Positions 1-11,530 of a stretch of 64,000 nt of DNA are shown one piece after another; within the stretch, counting starts at the first letter, position 1, and every line of letters begins with the position of its first letter. Both the position numbers and the translations under genes were made by a program. The notes below the pieces were generated by a model. The model was not told the origin of the DNA. It worked only from the letters and a program-made list of their open reading frames with translations, and made no database searches. This stretch comes from Sclerodactyla briareus (taxonomy: Eukaryota > Echinodermata > Holothuroidea > Dendrochirotida > Sclerodactylidae), in NCBI GenBank assembly GCA_026419785.1, contig JAODTK010002666.1, forward strand, positions 484,510 to 548,509, given 5' to 3'.

Positions 1-1040
1 TGCAAAGAGTCAATGTTGCACTGTGACTACCAATTGCAGCTTGCCAGGACACCGTGACATATCCTCTGGCCTACTTTCTGAAAAAGCAGTAGTGGACATG
101 TGCCAAGACGCTCGATTTTGCTGGTTTCCAGGGCCTTTACATCCAGGTTTTCCTCTGCGCTACACCCTGAGTGACACATCAGTGATCTGTGCGATCAAAA
201 ACATCTGTAGAATTTTCTGATGGGTTTTGCTGGATCAGGTTATGAATATGCAGAACTACGATATGAGTAGGAGGGCCCAAAACGGATGCGCACCCACAGA
301 ACGACTACCCAAGTTCAAGGCACAACAAATATTTGAACGAAATTCATCCACAGTCTGCAGAATGTAGATCAGTTGTCTTTACAACAGTGACTATTCCTAA
401 AGCTTATAAACCATGTGGTTGGCCCCCTCCATACATGAAGATTCAGATGACTTTCCAACAGGAAATGATGGAAAGGCAGGCCAAGAAGGCGACAATGGGC
501 AGAGTCAAAGCCTACCCACACTCCTTTCACCGTCGGGTTCGTCGGAGATATCAACACCAACGGAACTTTTTTTTTTTTTTTTCATTGGGGTTAACCAATA
601 TCAGTTAACCTCAAACACCTTCAGGGAAGCAAGGTCAATGTCAAGAGCAAACAACGAAAAGCAAACTCTAACTATGTGAAGGTACGGTATGTGAGTGTTG
701 ATGGGCTGTTCCAAAGTTTCTTTTTGAAGAACCAAGACAATATTGACAAGGGCCATCGCCCCGTGTCTTGCCTGGTTGCCGCGATCAGTGTTTACTTCTA
801 TTAGTCACCATGCGACCAATTGCAAGGCATTCCATTGTCGCTCTCAGCTTTCTGTATTAGCATTTAACAGAAACAGCCTACTGATCAGTGACCAATTTCA
901 ATTCGAAGGACTGATTATTGACATGTCTACTAAAGGAGTGAAAGATTTTGTGAAATGTGACCTGAATGGCCTGAATGTGCAAATTCGGCATTTTCCACGT
1001 TTCACGAACTCTGCAACTTTAAAATTGCCTAAAGCATGCA
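1..1040. other. No confident gene; unassigned sequence
   Basis: I see no gene that I can defend here. Two overlapping short frames on the + strand (about 333-608 and 413-679) run through the same bases up to a T run at 567-582; one is Lys/Arg-rich and the other Ser/Asp/Gly-rich, and neither resembles a family I know. There is no splice-site or start-codon evidence. The stretch could hold a decayed exon, but it is best read as anonymous DNA. Confidence 0.4.
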
Positions 1041-1620
1041 AATTAGACACGTTGAATGACCTCCAGTGACCCTGAATCCATGATAAAAAAACTGAAACTC
1101 AAGGTAAAACCATACTCACACCAGGTTTCATCATGAAAATCTAAGCAACTTGAAGATTTCGCATAAATTTGGCAAACAGGTACCTGAATGAACCTCAATG
1201 ACTCTGAATCTTCGTTAAAAAGTTTTGGGACTGAAGGTAGACTATCTTCACCCATTTTTGTGAAAATCCGACAAGCTTTTTTGATTTTCGGTAAATTACA
1301 TGTTAAATAATACGACCTTAATTACCAAGATTCTTCGCTGAAAGTCTAATCATTTCATCTACATTATATCCTGCATTTATGTGCCGAACCAAGTCACCGT
1401 AGCACACTTAGTGGTTTTCTTCGTATCTTGTTAATTGAGCCCTAAACATCATGACATAAAAGTAGGCCTAATTACCTCGGTTACTTAAAGTAGTGAACTA
1501 CATTGTGCCTCAAATCTAGATCAAGAACATTGTGTTCCCCCCAACCCCGATGCTACCCTGAAAATTTTGTCGAAATTGCACTTCATTCAGGCAAGGCAAA
1601 AACCAACACAAGGATCCCCA
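1040..1620 (+). repeat. Dispersed repeat family R2, copy 1
   Basis: This copy is rich in short phrases such as GACCTCCAGTGACCCTGAAT, in which tGACC half-sites recur, followed by AAGGTA and caggtttc phrases. It ends near a block resembling 'ttCCCCCCAACCCCGatg'. The same order of phrases recurs at about 10390-11530 with many small indels, so the two are copies of one interspersed family. No coding capacity is visible. Such GACC-rich repeats are common in echinoderm and amphioxus DNA; the exact family name is unknown to me. Confidence 0.55.
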
Positions 1621-2740
1621 TTTGATTTATTCTTCCTCCAAAACACTTAATGAGCCCTGAGCATATTGCCCACTACATATACCAAGGGATATGAGAGGGG
1701 TCCAGTATCATTTCTTTTGTATGATTGCATCGCGGTGAGGACTTCGAAGACTAAGAAGATAATGCAACAAAGTAATTAGGAATGACTATATATCATTTGC
1801 ATGCCTACATATCCCTTCAGGTCACAGAATTCCTTCAAATCGCTACCTATTCCAACTGTCAGAATCAGAATATAAAGAGGCGGAGCAGTTCCTCCCCCCT
1901 TGCAAAGTTTCTATTGGCGCTACTTTTGATTGTTCACAGGTTCACAGCAACAAGGCATGATGGTACATCGGATATAGAGGTAGGCCCAGATGTGTTCCTA
2001 TGTCCAGACCACATCAAGCCCTCCTCCCATGTAATGTCATTCACAGAACACTGGAATATATAGCCCACTCTACACCTCCAACATCGGTGGAAAAATATCA
2101 ATACTCAACACATGTATGTATGAACTGTTTATCAAGGGAGTGTTTTCCTTCGCCATAGATACCACCCTTAATCCCACAAGGAAGTCCACAGGAGTTATCA
2201 CTAGCCAGTCAGAAAATACCTCTCGAAGCAGTGTGCATCAGCGCACCATATCACCGCCAGTATATTTACTGTTCTTCCCTTACATATATGACTGGGTGAT
2301 TGCAATAGTGCAATGATATACAACCACCATCAACATCAAGGGCGACTCACATTAGCCACCCATTACATTGATACTGTCCCATCAGAGAATGGTGTAATCT
2401 GGGCAAGGCTATGAGGCAATGTTCTCTGACTGTGACTGTGATCCTCAGTCCCGCACTATGTGCCCGTTGACCTAGTCCTGACCTCCGGTGACCTTCACAC
2501 GGTTTATGGTGCAAAAAAGATACTATCTGAGGCTTGGGTGACCATGCCATGCCGCCTGTTCGAAAAGACAGTGTCCTTGAAGCATTGCCCCCGAACACAA
2601 TCCCTGAAGAATAGTGGCACATTCAATGCACAATCAGCTAACACTGCCCAAGCTCAACATCCCCACCCTCCCCCGTCTCTATCTCCTGATAAAAAATTCC
2701 TGGCTAGGCAGCGACTTGCTTCCATTGAGTTTGTAAAGTG
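1621..2740. other. No gene recognised
   Basis: Only short frames are present: 1782-2063 and 2460-2741 on +, 2347-2622 on -. None has recognisable motifs, and the frames overlap on both strands, as expected by chance. Nothing else stands out. Confidence 0.4.
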
Positions 2741-2759
2741 ACTTGCTGAACTGGCTTGA

Positions 2760-3720
2760 GCCCCAGTCAACAACGATTGTACGATTGTTTCTATCATGCG
2801 ATTGGGAAAACCAGGCTTGTTACGACCATTCGGTAGGCTTCGTCTTGCTACGCCCTCTGGAGGCCGTCGCAAGCCGTGCTGCTCTAAAGACTAGTGTTAG
2901 GTCATCGTACGATTAGAGTGGTACGTTTAGTCCATGGGATCACATGATTGTCGAATATCACCTGCAAAAGCACTCTTAGTCATCGTGTCCACCTGTAATG
3001 GTGACCAGCGACCGATCGTACGTCCAATCGTGGCGACAAGCGACTGTTCTTACGATCACTCGAGGGCCGTGCGACTACCTGTACGACCAATCGCTGTCCG
3101 TCGTGATCAGTCCTTACAGTTAATCGCATTGAATCAGAAATGCAAGGTTCGTGGATTATGGCCTTCGTAAAGCAGTTCGTGAACATGCATGGTTCCATGC
3201 GCATGTAGTTGAGAAATAATTGATTTCATCAGTTGTGTGTAATTCCGTAAAACACACAGCTCCTCTTCCGAGACGATCCATTCTATGCCGTTCCGTTTGC
3301 ATGGTTTTCTTTGTCCAACTAATGTGTGCGGCTGCAGCCACGGCGCGCGCAAGTCTGTTTTTGTTGTTGCTCATCTGCAACCAAGACCCATGTCATGATA
3401 CTAATAATATAATACTGTACCGTCTTTTTAAGGCGCTTTACACCGACATGTATCTCGGCGGTACAGGTAACACCCGCGATTTAAATACGCGCTCTTCAGT
3501 ATATACACATGTTTAAAGCTGCGAGGCACGAACAGAAATTTCAATCCGAACATGCCTAGTTACCGAGAGCTGGTGTTACCACCGTCGTAACATCGTCGAA
3601 GTCAAGACTGGTCGTGACTTCGGACTATCGCACGGGTGATCTGTGGTGATACGACAGGTGGCACCACCAGTCGTCATGAGGTACGATCAGTTGCAGATCA
3701 GTCGACGACTAAAAGATGGG
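2760..3720. repeat. Cluster of GATCGTACGA-like words
   Basis: Short words such as CGATTGTACGATTG, ATCGTACGATTAG, CGACCGATCGTACG and TACGACCAATCG recur in both orientations through this segment, and the self-complementary core TCGTACGA is frequent. The pattern suggests a decayed DNA transposon or a foldback repeat, but I could not define clear terminal inverted repeats. No transposase-like frame is seen. Confidence 0.3.
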
Positions 3721-4518
3721 GTGGCCAGATTGAGAGAGGTAGAATTCGCCCTAATGGGACTAATAGGCTAAATAGAGGGATCATATGTGTTAAGTATGCG
3801 AGTTTAGGAGTAAGTAGACCTGACACACAATGCCATGACCGTACAGCAAGAATCTCGATGCAGTTCTACTGCGTCTTGTCACTGGGCTGTGATATGGTCA
3901 ATATTTTGATTATTGGATTTATTCAGAATGATGTACCAGCGACATGTCCCTGATTCTGACAGAATGGGCCCAAATTACACTATATTTCGCACCGTTGGTC
4001 ATTAAAATGCCTTTTCCTGCCAATACACAAGTTAGGCAACCCTGCAACTCTCACTGCCATTCTGCACTTCTCACCTGTCAACTTTTTCATGTCCTCAAAA
4101 TTGCTCGTTGCAGCACTCGTTCTTTCAAAGAGACACCAGACTTGCCACCAAGCACTCATAGCAACTGATTCAGGACTGAATGAACCAGAACAAACCTTTA
4201 CAAACCATATCCACTGTTAAAAAGCCCAAATGATAGTGAAAATAGTCAAGACAATGCGAATTCAACTGAACTCCCCCTTTCTGACCCCTTTGCCTATGAA
4301 ACAAAATACTAGCTATTATACATGTCAGACTTAACGATTAGGGAGTTTTCCCCATATTGGCAATCCCTGCGCAACATGCATATTGTTTCCACATATCCTG
4401 TTGTTGTTGAATGTCCTTGGAACTATTCTTTGGTTGAAGCTATAAAGAGAGTTGACTTCCTATTTTTTCTTCTGCAGATCAGAATCTGTTTCAAAGAATT
4501 TTAACAATGCGGACGGAT
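3721..4518. other. No gene recognised
   Basis: Several short unremarkable open frames occur on the + strand (for example 3944-4168 and 4322-4504). No motif, splice context or repeat structure supports any of them. Confidence 0.4.
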
Positions 4519-4563
4519 GGGGGGGGGGGGGGGGGGGGGGGGGGGGTGGGGGGGGGGGGGGGG
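4519..4563 (+). repeat. Long oligo(dG) tract
   Basis: A run of 28 G is interrupted by one T and followed by 16 more G, the longest homopolymer in the window. A proline-only frame on the minus strand is a by-product of this run. Length in such a run is unreliable in most sequencing chemistries. It could form G-quadruplex structure, which is inference. Confidence 0.95.
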
Positions 4564-6138
4564 AGTCATAGATTAGTGCTTTCCCACAATCAAGTGAGTA
4601 CTGATAGTGTCCTCTATGAGGAATTTCCTCTTTGGGGCGAGATAGCATGATCTTGTGGTGGTTCACAGTACCAGGACCACAAAATTCTGCATGTGGAATT
4701 TGGAAATGCGAAGCCAATTGAGTTGGAGGTTAGTCTGCCATTAGGCTTCATAAGATTGCATCCCCCAGCTCATGGTTTGGGGTGCTAGAATAGATCCATC
4801 AGGCCTTCAGGGTTGTTATATAGGTCAAAAGAAGAGTACCTGACAGACCTCTATGAGAACTGCTATGGCAGGCTTTTTTGCTGTAATCTTCGTCGTGTCA
4901 GTAATGCATCAGAAGGTGATTCAGCCTCTTTTTTTGGCCAATCAAGGAAGAGTAGTGAATAGTCGTCCAAGTTGCTCCGGATTTTTTTATCCTCCGCACC
5001 CCTTTCAGCTTATTGCAATGGCTAGCTTTTTTCCCACTGTGCTACAAACACCCTAGAGTTTTTAACCTCCTGTGATCTGCCTCGATCAAAATCTTTCTGT
5101 AGCACTCTTCCAGGTGGACAGGGTTGTGTGAATAGTGCATTATCTTCAACGTACCCACAAGGACGCGGGGACAATCAAATGGCACCACAGTATACTAACA
5201 GAGCCAATAATTGACCCAGTACAGTTTAACATATGTGGGAGTACTATATGGCTGCCACATTCAGCACTGCACCAATTAGTAGTGCCATCACAGCAACATT
5301 ATATATCAGTGAAATACAGGGACAATAAATTCAGATCCACAGTCCACGTAAGTTTCTAACAGTTGCCAGTCCACAATCAACTGAAAATATTGATGAGAGC
5401 ATCTAAACTTGTGACCTGATTGGACTGTTTATCATGAAGATTTCCAGTGAATTCTGGTACAGTGTGAAAAAGACGTCATCACTGAGCAGTTCACCCCCTG
5501 ACATCTCAACCTTATCCGCAGTGAGGGCGCTCTACACAACCAAATTTTTCAAGTGCCATATCTCAGCTATCATGTGCCTTGATTCCACAACTCTCAACTT
5601 GGGAACTCACAACTTGCATTCAATTCCACTTGAAATCACAACTTGAATGCAACTTATATTGGCAGAATTTTTCCTGGTATAACTGGAGGGTAGGGTGTTT
5701 CAATCTCCTACAGTACACCGTGGCCACTACTGCCAGACCAAAATGAAAGGCAAAATGAAGCCCGCCCTCATTTAATTCAGCATGATAAGTGTTAAAGCAA
5801 TAATGTAAGTCGTGGAACGGCTCCTCCTGATCCATTTTTGAGCGATTTTTAGGCAAGAACGCTACCTATAGCTCCCCTCAAGTTTGGAGGCCACCAGTCA
5901 CCCCCATAATAGTCAAAGGTGGAATTGTTCACTGCCATTTTTTGCCTAAAGGTCGCAGAAAAAGTTGCATTGGGTTTGCTTTGAGTTATAAATGACTGCA
6001 AATGAATTGGGTGTCGCAAAACTCGCAATATGTTAAGCAATAATTCCTACCCCGCGAGTTTGACAGGAAATCAAGGTATTAAAGTACCTGCCTCATAAGT
6101 CCCTCAAGGATACATTATTTTGAAGACCATTCACCTAA
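4564..6138. other. No confident gene; one possible splice donor
   Basis: A short + frame at 5135-5359 runs into a consensus-like donor (CAC followed by GTAAGT) at about 5349, so a host exon ending there is conceivable. I do not recognise the peptide and found no matching acceptor, so this is only a hint. The rest of the stretch holds only short frames on both strands. Confidence 0.3.
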
Positions 6139-6622
6139 AAGGGGAAGCTGGAAGAGAGACTGCTTTTTCATGGTCTACAAGAACCTCTTAGGCCCTGCCA
6201 CCTACGCCCTGAATCAATAGGGCTACTATGGCTGGGCCTTGTTGCTGACCTATCTGAGGGGGCCTCACCATCTGGCTGGCAAATGAATGAAGCCATAAAC
6301 ATTGGCATACAGTACCACAGTGAGGCAGCATGCCAACACACCACAGCAGTGACCTTTACAGCTCTGAATCCTATTCTTAGATATTCCTGGAATGGCCCAA
6401 GAACTATTAATATTTTACAACACCCTGATATCCCTACCACCCCCTGCCAGTTATCATGAAAATCTCTTGAAGCATGATCACATGGGAGAAAAATATGAAC
6501 TGACACTGAGAATTAAACATAACCACTGGAAGCAATTAGTACAATCAGCGTTCCAAATAGTGCCGGAAACTTGTGTGGCAATCTGGGGAGGAATTTCAAG
6601 AAAACCTGTATTCTGTCTATAG
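6139..6622 (+). pseudogene. Possible coding fragment with one frame change, function unknown
   Basis: From 6139 the + strand is open for about 106 codons until a stop at 6457-6459. An overlapping frame (6392-6622) continues with Lys/His-rich sequence, so one indel near 6445-6460 would join them into about 150 residues. The residue composition, including a stretch reading VADLSEGASPSGWQ, looks more protein-like than neighbouring chance frames. I do not recognise a family. There is an opposing 112-codon minus frame over the same bases, so the call may simply be a fortuitously open region. No promoter, splice site or poly(A) signal was identified. Confidence 0.15.
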
Positions 6623-7921
6623 TTTCGTGTACAAACTGACTGCTATGCACTTCCAAAAGTTGTTTGTAGCAATCTGATCAGTTGTGGCGCATTTCACGAT
6701 GCTACCCCGCATTCCGAACGCGAGTACAAATGATACAGTCAGTGCAGGAACTGAGGGGGGGGGGGGGCACCTAAATTAGCTGTTGGGACCAAAATTAGCA
6801 CCCCAACGAGGGAGCCAAGAAGGGGGATGAGAGTTTGACTGGTACAGTTAGCACCCGATGAACTGGGAAACAATACTGAATGCCAAACAGTGTTTGCTTT
6901 TCGACCACTTGCTAATAATAGGAGAGACTACTTCTTTAAGGCTTGTGATGCACATGATTGTTCATGCAATTGATGAGATAAGTGCACTGGTATGTGTATG
7001 ATGCTTTCCATTATACCACAAATTTCAAATGAATGTTTAATCAGGACTAGAAATGAAAGAGAACCAAGACAAGTACAACTGCAGCGGGTTCAATTTTTTT
7101 TCTATACATTGAGATGACCTATAAAAATTGGGACCCACTGGAAAAAGGTCAAGACAAAATTATTGCTGGCTGCAAAAAAATTGCATGATTTGCACACAAA
7201 AAAAGTGGTTGACTATGGTTCCAAATATTTGACGATTCTCTCTGCTGCTTTTCGGTTCAGACTCAATTTGGGTCCTATTAAGAGATTCATCTCAACTGTT
7301 ACAGGGCTGTATGTTCTGGACAAATGGGCAAAAAAGGCCTGCTCTGGACAAATGAGCCTAACTTTCCCGAAATAATACTGCTGAGAAATTATGAGTTATT
7401 ATAGATTCCTTCCTAACTGGTTTTAATTCTTGGAAGTTTTTTTTTTTTTTCATTCATGGGGGCGAGAGGGGGTGGTTAGGGTGCAGTTCCAAAAAGCTTC
7501 ACCTCTGATATAGGTATTTATGCTCATTAACACTTTCAATACTGGCTTTTTTAACAAAGGGACTGCTTCCCAGCGCTGTCTATTTTAGGATGCAAGCCAC
7601 TTACGCTTTGGAAGCCTTCGAGTATGCATGATGTGCAGTTGATAAAAAATACAGAGTACACACAATTTTTCAGAATTGAACGCTCTTTCTTGTGGCAATA
7701 AAAACTACCCTTATCTATTGAACTCTGCAGAGACAAACTACAACTACTACTTCCTTGGTACTCTTTAAAACACACACTGACGAATTGCACTGCCACTTCA
7801 AGTGAATTTCACTGAATTCCCCTGTCATGTTATATACTGTTACAACTTCTTTTTTGGCAGTATATCCCAATGTAGATTGGCCATAATGAAGAAGGGGATG
7901 ATTCAACAATCACAAATTTTT
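6623..7921. other. No gene recognised
   Basis: AT-rich sequence with a G run near 6757-6768 and a T run near 7438-7450. Small frames at 7163-7375 (+) and 7551-7909 (-) carry no recognisable motif. Confidence 0.4.
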
Positions 7922-8329
7922 AAGGGCAAGTCCAGCCAAAAATAATTAAACGTCATATGATTGTGCATGCAAAATCATGCCAATCAACTTTGTTTCATGT
8001 TCATAGCATGTTCGGTCAAAGTTTTTAAAATAATTAATTAATCACTGCTAAGTTGGTAATTTTGCAAATTTGACATTTGATGATGTTCATTATCTACCAA
8101 TTTTCAAGGAAAGGTTGAGAAATGTCTTAACTTTTATCCCTTATAATTGGTAGATATGACATCATAAAAAGGTTGCCAGTTTGCCAAAATCACGAAATTA
8201 TATGAAATTTGAGGAGGAAGCCTATCTTATGCAAATTTGACATGCTATAACAGTGATATTTGAATGAATTTTATTCTCCCCAAACATTATATAACAGCAA
8301 AGTGTATTAATTTGGCTGGACTTTTTCTT
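7922..8329. mobile_element. Foldback MITE-like element with terminal inverted repeats
   Basis: The left end AAGGGCAAGTCCAGCCAAA (7922-7940) is matched in inverted orientation by the right end TTTGGCTGGACTTTTTCTT (8311-8329), about 16 of 19 positions, with the inner 12 identical. Internal segments also pair: the phrase near 8075-8105 (TTCATTATCTACCAATTTT) is the inverse of the phrase near 8146-8168 (ATTGGTAGATATGACATCAT). The element is about 400 bp, AT-rich and has no coding capacity, so it fits a non-autonomous palindromic DNA transposon. I could not fix a target-site duplication. Palindromic MITEs with a similar AAGGGCAAGTCCA-type end are familiar from sea urchin DNA; that link is from memory. 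Confidence 0.7.
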
Positions 8330-10385
8330 CCAAAACTGCTATGTTGACTATAGTCGCCTTTGGTGCGATGCGGGTAGGCAATGTTGACTAAAGTCTTCTA
8401 CGGCCGAATATGTCGGCATTGAGGAGTATTAAAGTAGCAAATAGCTATCGCGTCAGGGTATATAATTAATGCATCCTCGCAGCATGTGCTCGATTCAGCA
8501 ACCCACTCTGGCTTCCCAGGGAAATAGGGAAATTCCCTGGGGATGGTTGCAACAGGGAGGAAGAGGGGGGTGGGGTCAGGTGCCCATCATGATTAGATCC
8601 ACAACATTAGCAGCAACTTGGCTACATTCGGTATCTCTCAGGAGGCCGCAAGAACAGTGAGTGAATCTTGAATCGACAAACAGCAAAGTTGGCACTGAGC
8701 CTATCTATAGTTTAGTTGAGATCATTTCACTTCCTATCACTTCAACTTTCATCACATGATGATGTGTTGGCTCCTGACATGAATTATTGACAAGCTGCAG
8801 GTTGGCTTTTACTGTAAGCCTTGAAGAAGACCTGGTACAGTATCTAGATTTAGAGCTGCTTAGATATGAACCATTTCATGTAGATTAAGGAGATTGTGCA
8901 CTGTAAACATACCAAGAAATATGACCCCCCAAAAATTGGGAAAATGCATCTATAGGCCTAGGCACACTTCTGGGTAGGAATTGTGGGGAGTCATGTGTGA
9001 ATATTGCATAAACCCCTTGTTATGGCAATTTATGGGCAATGCTCTTAGCTTCTACCACTCACGTTTGCAGTTAACCCACTTACCAGCTGCTGGAATCTGG
9101 CACATTCTTTTTGCTAGGTGCTGGCCACTACTCTCATTCCGCTCATGCCAGCCTTCACATAAATGTCGCAAAAAGGGGTCTAAAGTGCTGAGTGCTGACA
9201 AAGTTTTTTTTAATTTGCAACATTTTGGGGTGACTTTTTGTAGTTTAGTAGTTGGTAGTAGTGTTTTTGACAGGAACGACGTGACCCGTTACGAGGTGAT
9301 TTTCCTCCTTTTTTCCTGCCTGCCAGCTGGCAAATTCCGGCGTTATCCAACAAAGGGAATTTGTCTCGTTCCTGCTAGAGGATCACAACCCTGAGGGCAC
9401 CCTTCCAGCACCTCAATCAGATATTCAACAGACCAAACACTTAGCACGCTCAAATGACTGATATGTGACTAACTTAGTATGATGTTTCACACTCTTGCCC
9501 ATGTATACAAGCTACCCCCCCCCCCCCCAGTGTTTTTCCAGTCATAACAAATGCTCTGACTCCACCGGGGAGTTGTGCCAATGACAGTGTGAAACTGACC
9601 TGGCAGTCCCAAGGTTGTTTTTTTGTTGTTGTTGTTTTTGATTTTTTCAAACCAGAGATCATGCCCCTGTCTCTTGCTTGATTTCACAGCCCAGCCAGGA
9701 TCAGGTTGCAAGGTGCAGCTGAACGGGAGCCAACATACATTCAACTCCAGGTGAGTGGGTAAGTCTGCCAGGATATTGGGCTGCCAATTGTTCTCGGGGT
9801 TGTTTTGGGGTGGATTATGGATTATTATGATCAAAACATTCACATTTCTCGGCCAAATTTTCACATGGTTAGGGGTACACTCAATACTAGACAGAATACA
9901 CACCTGGCATTAATGGCATCTTTCAGGAAATTGAAGAGAGAAAAAAATTGATGTAACAATTATATTTAGATAGCAAATTCTCCTCTAGACACTAACGTTT
10001 CATAGCTGCAGATTGCAGAATTAAATTGCACATCGCTCTCAGCCAGCCTGGACATCTTGATGTACGCCAGATTTCTTGCTGACTTTTACTCAGCACTCCT
10101 CTCACACCAACAATTTCTGTGGGGCGCCACCACTAACAATTCGCTGTGTGATAACATCCGGCCTTCTTTAAATTGTAGGGAAAAAAGTACGGAATTGTTT
10201 CAGCCCTGTTCGAATTGTCGAACTGCTGACGGCAAACCCTTGATGTCCTTGGTTTTCCCAGAATAGTAGCCTGGTGCTGTCTAACGTTCACAGCTTCCAA
10301 TATCAGAAGCAAAACTAGACATGTGTAGGCGGGTGAACTGCCCCACGTGTAGATTCTGCTTTTGAGCAATTATTGGGAAAAAGTA
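8330..10385. other. No gene recognised
   Basis: The longest frames (8981-9394 on +, 137 codons; 9487-9903 on -, 138 codons) have no recognisable domain and cysteine/serine-rich chance composition. A C14 run lies at 9515-9528 and a GTT-rich low-complexity stretch near 9616-9640. Confidence 0.4.
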
Positions 10386-11530
10386 TTTAACACCCCATAA
10401 AGTCCTTCATTTTGGTCAGAAACAAGATAGCCTTCATCCACCAAGTTTTGTTGTAATCCATGGAAGTTACACACAAGTCACAGAAATTAAGCAAAATTGA
10501 CCCACGATGGCCTTGAAAGACCTTTGTCAGGAACAAATGTAGCCCCCATCCACCAAGTTTTGTTCAAATCTGGACAAAGTTTGGAAAATCCCACAAATTA
10601 GCGCTAATTTGACTCTGATGACCTTGAAATGACCTCCAATCTTTCGGGATAACTATAGGTTCCCAACCACCAAGTTTCGCTCAAATCTGACTAACTTGGA
10701 AAATTCTGCGTAAATTATGCAAACCAGCGGTGATTGCAGTGATGCCCACTTTCGAACTCATGCGAAATTCACTATGGGACATGTTGTAACGAGTTTCTGA
10801 TCAATTGGATGAAACATGTTGTGGGGATATATTACAATTTGAACATGACGTAATATTTCTACAGACTTGGTTAGCCTGCAGTGCACCAATTTGTTGCTAA
10901 ATGACTAAATGTAGACCATTACCATACCATCAGCTTATGAAAAATTAATAATTATGAGAATAATAAGTTTCAGCAACTAAAGGTAAATCATACCCACAAG
11001 GTTTCCTGAAAAATTATGCATAAGTTCAGAACTAAGGTAAATCATACCCACAAGGTTTCCTGAAAAAACTTTTTTTAAAGATTTGCAATAAATTAGTGTA
11101 TATTGCATGACCTCCATTGACCCCGAACCTTGTTAACAAGTTTCGGGATTGAAGGTAGGACAATATTCAAAAAAGGTTCATGGAAATTGGCAAACTTTGA
11201 ATTTTGCATAGATTATGAAAATTAGACAAATCTCAGCATATTTCATGCTGAAAAATATCTGCATTCATCTACCTCATATCCTGCACATATGTGCAGAATA
11301 ATCACCAAGCACTACGGTCCATCTGTAATCTTATGCTAAGTGAGCCTATACAAGAAATGACTTGAAATCATAGGTAAGTCCCCCCAACTTGATGAGTTAC
11401 TTCTGTGCCCAAAATCTAATCGGATCGTGTTCACCCAACCCCGGTCCAACAACAAATTTCATCAAAATCGGTCCCACAATTTCAGGGAAATCCTGCTAAC
11501 GAGAAAAGGGACACACATATACACAAGCAA
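10386..11530 (+). repeat. Dispersed repeat family R2, copy 2
   Basis: This is a longer copy of the repeat seen at 1040-1620. It contains repeated GACCTTGAAATGACCTCC-type phrases and 'accaccAAGTTTcgcTCAAATCTGA'-type blocks, and ends with CAACCCCGGTCC, a FATTT-like 'caaatttcatcaaaatcggtccc' block and an ACACA-rich tail near 11510-11575. A 32-bp phrase beginning AGGTAAATCATACCC is present twice at 10981 and 11035 (54-bp period). There is no coding capacity. Confidence 0.55.

Noticed and set aside
4460-4717. Proline-rich minus-strand frame
   Set aside because: Produced by the G28/G16 homopolymer.
8981-9903. 137- and 138-codon frames on opposite strands
   Set aside because: No recognisable motif, no splice sites, and composition consistent with chance.
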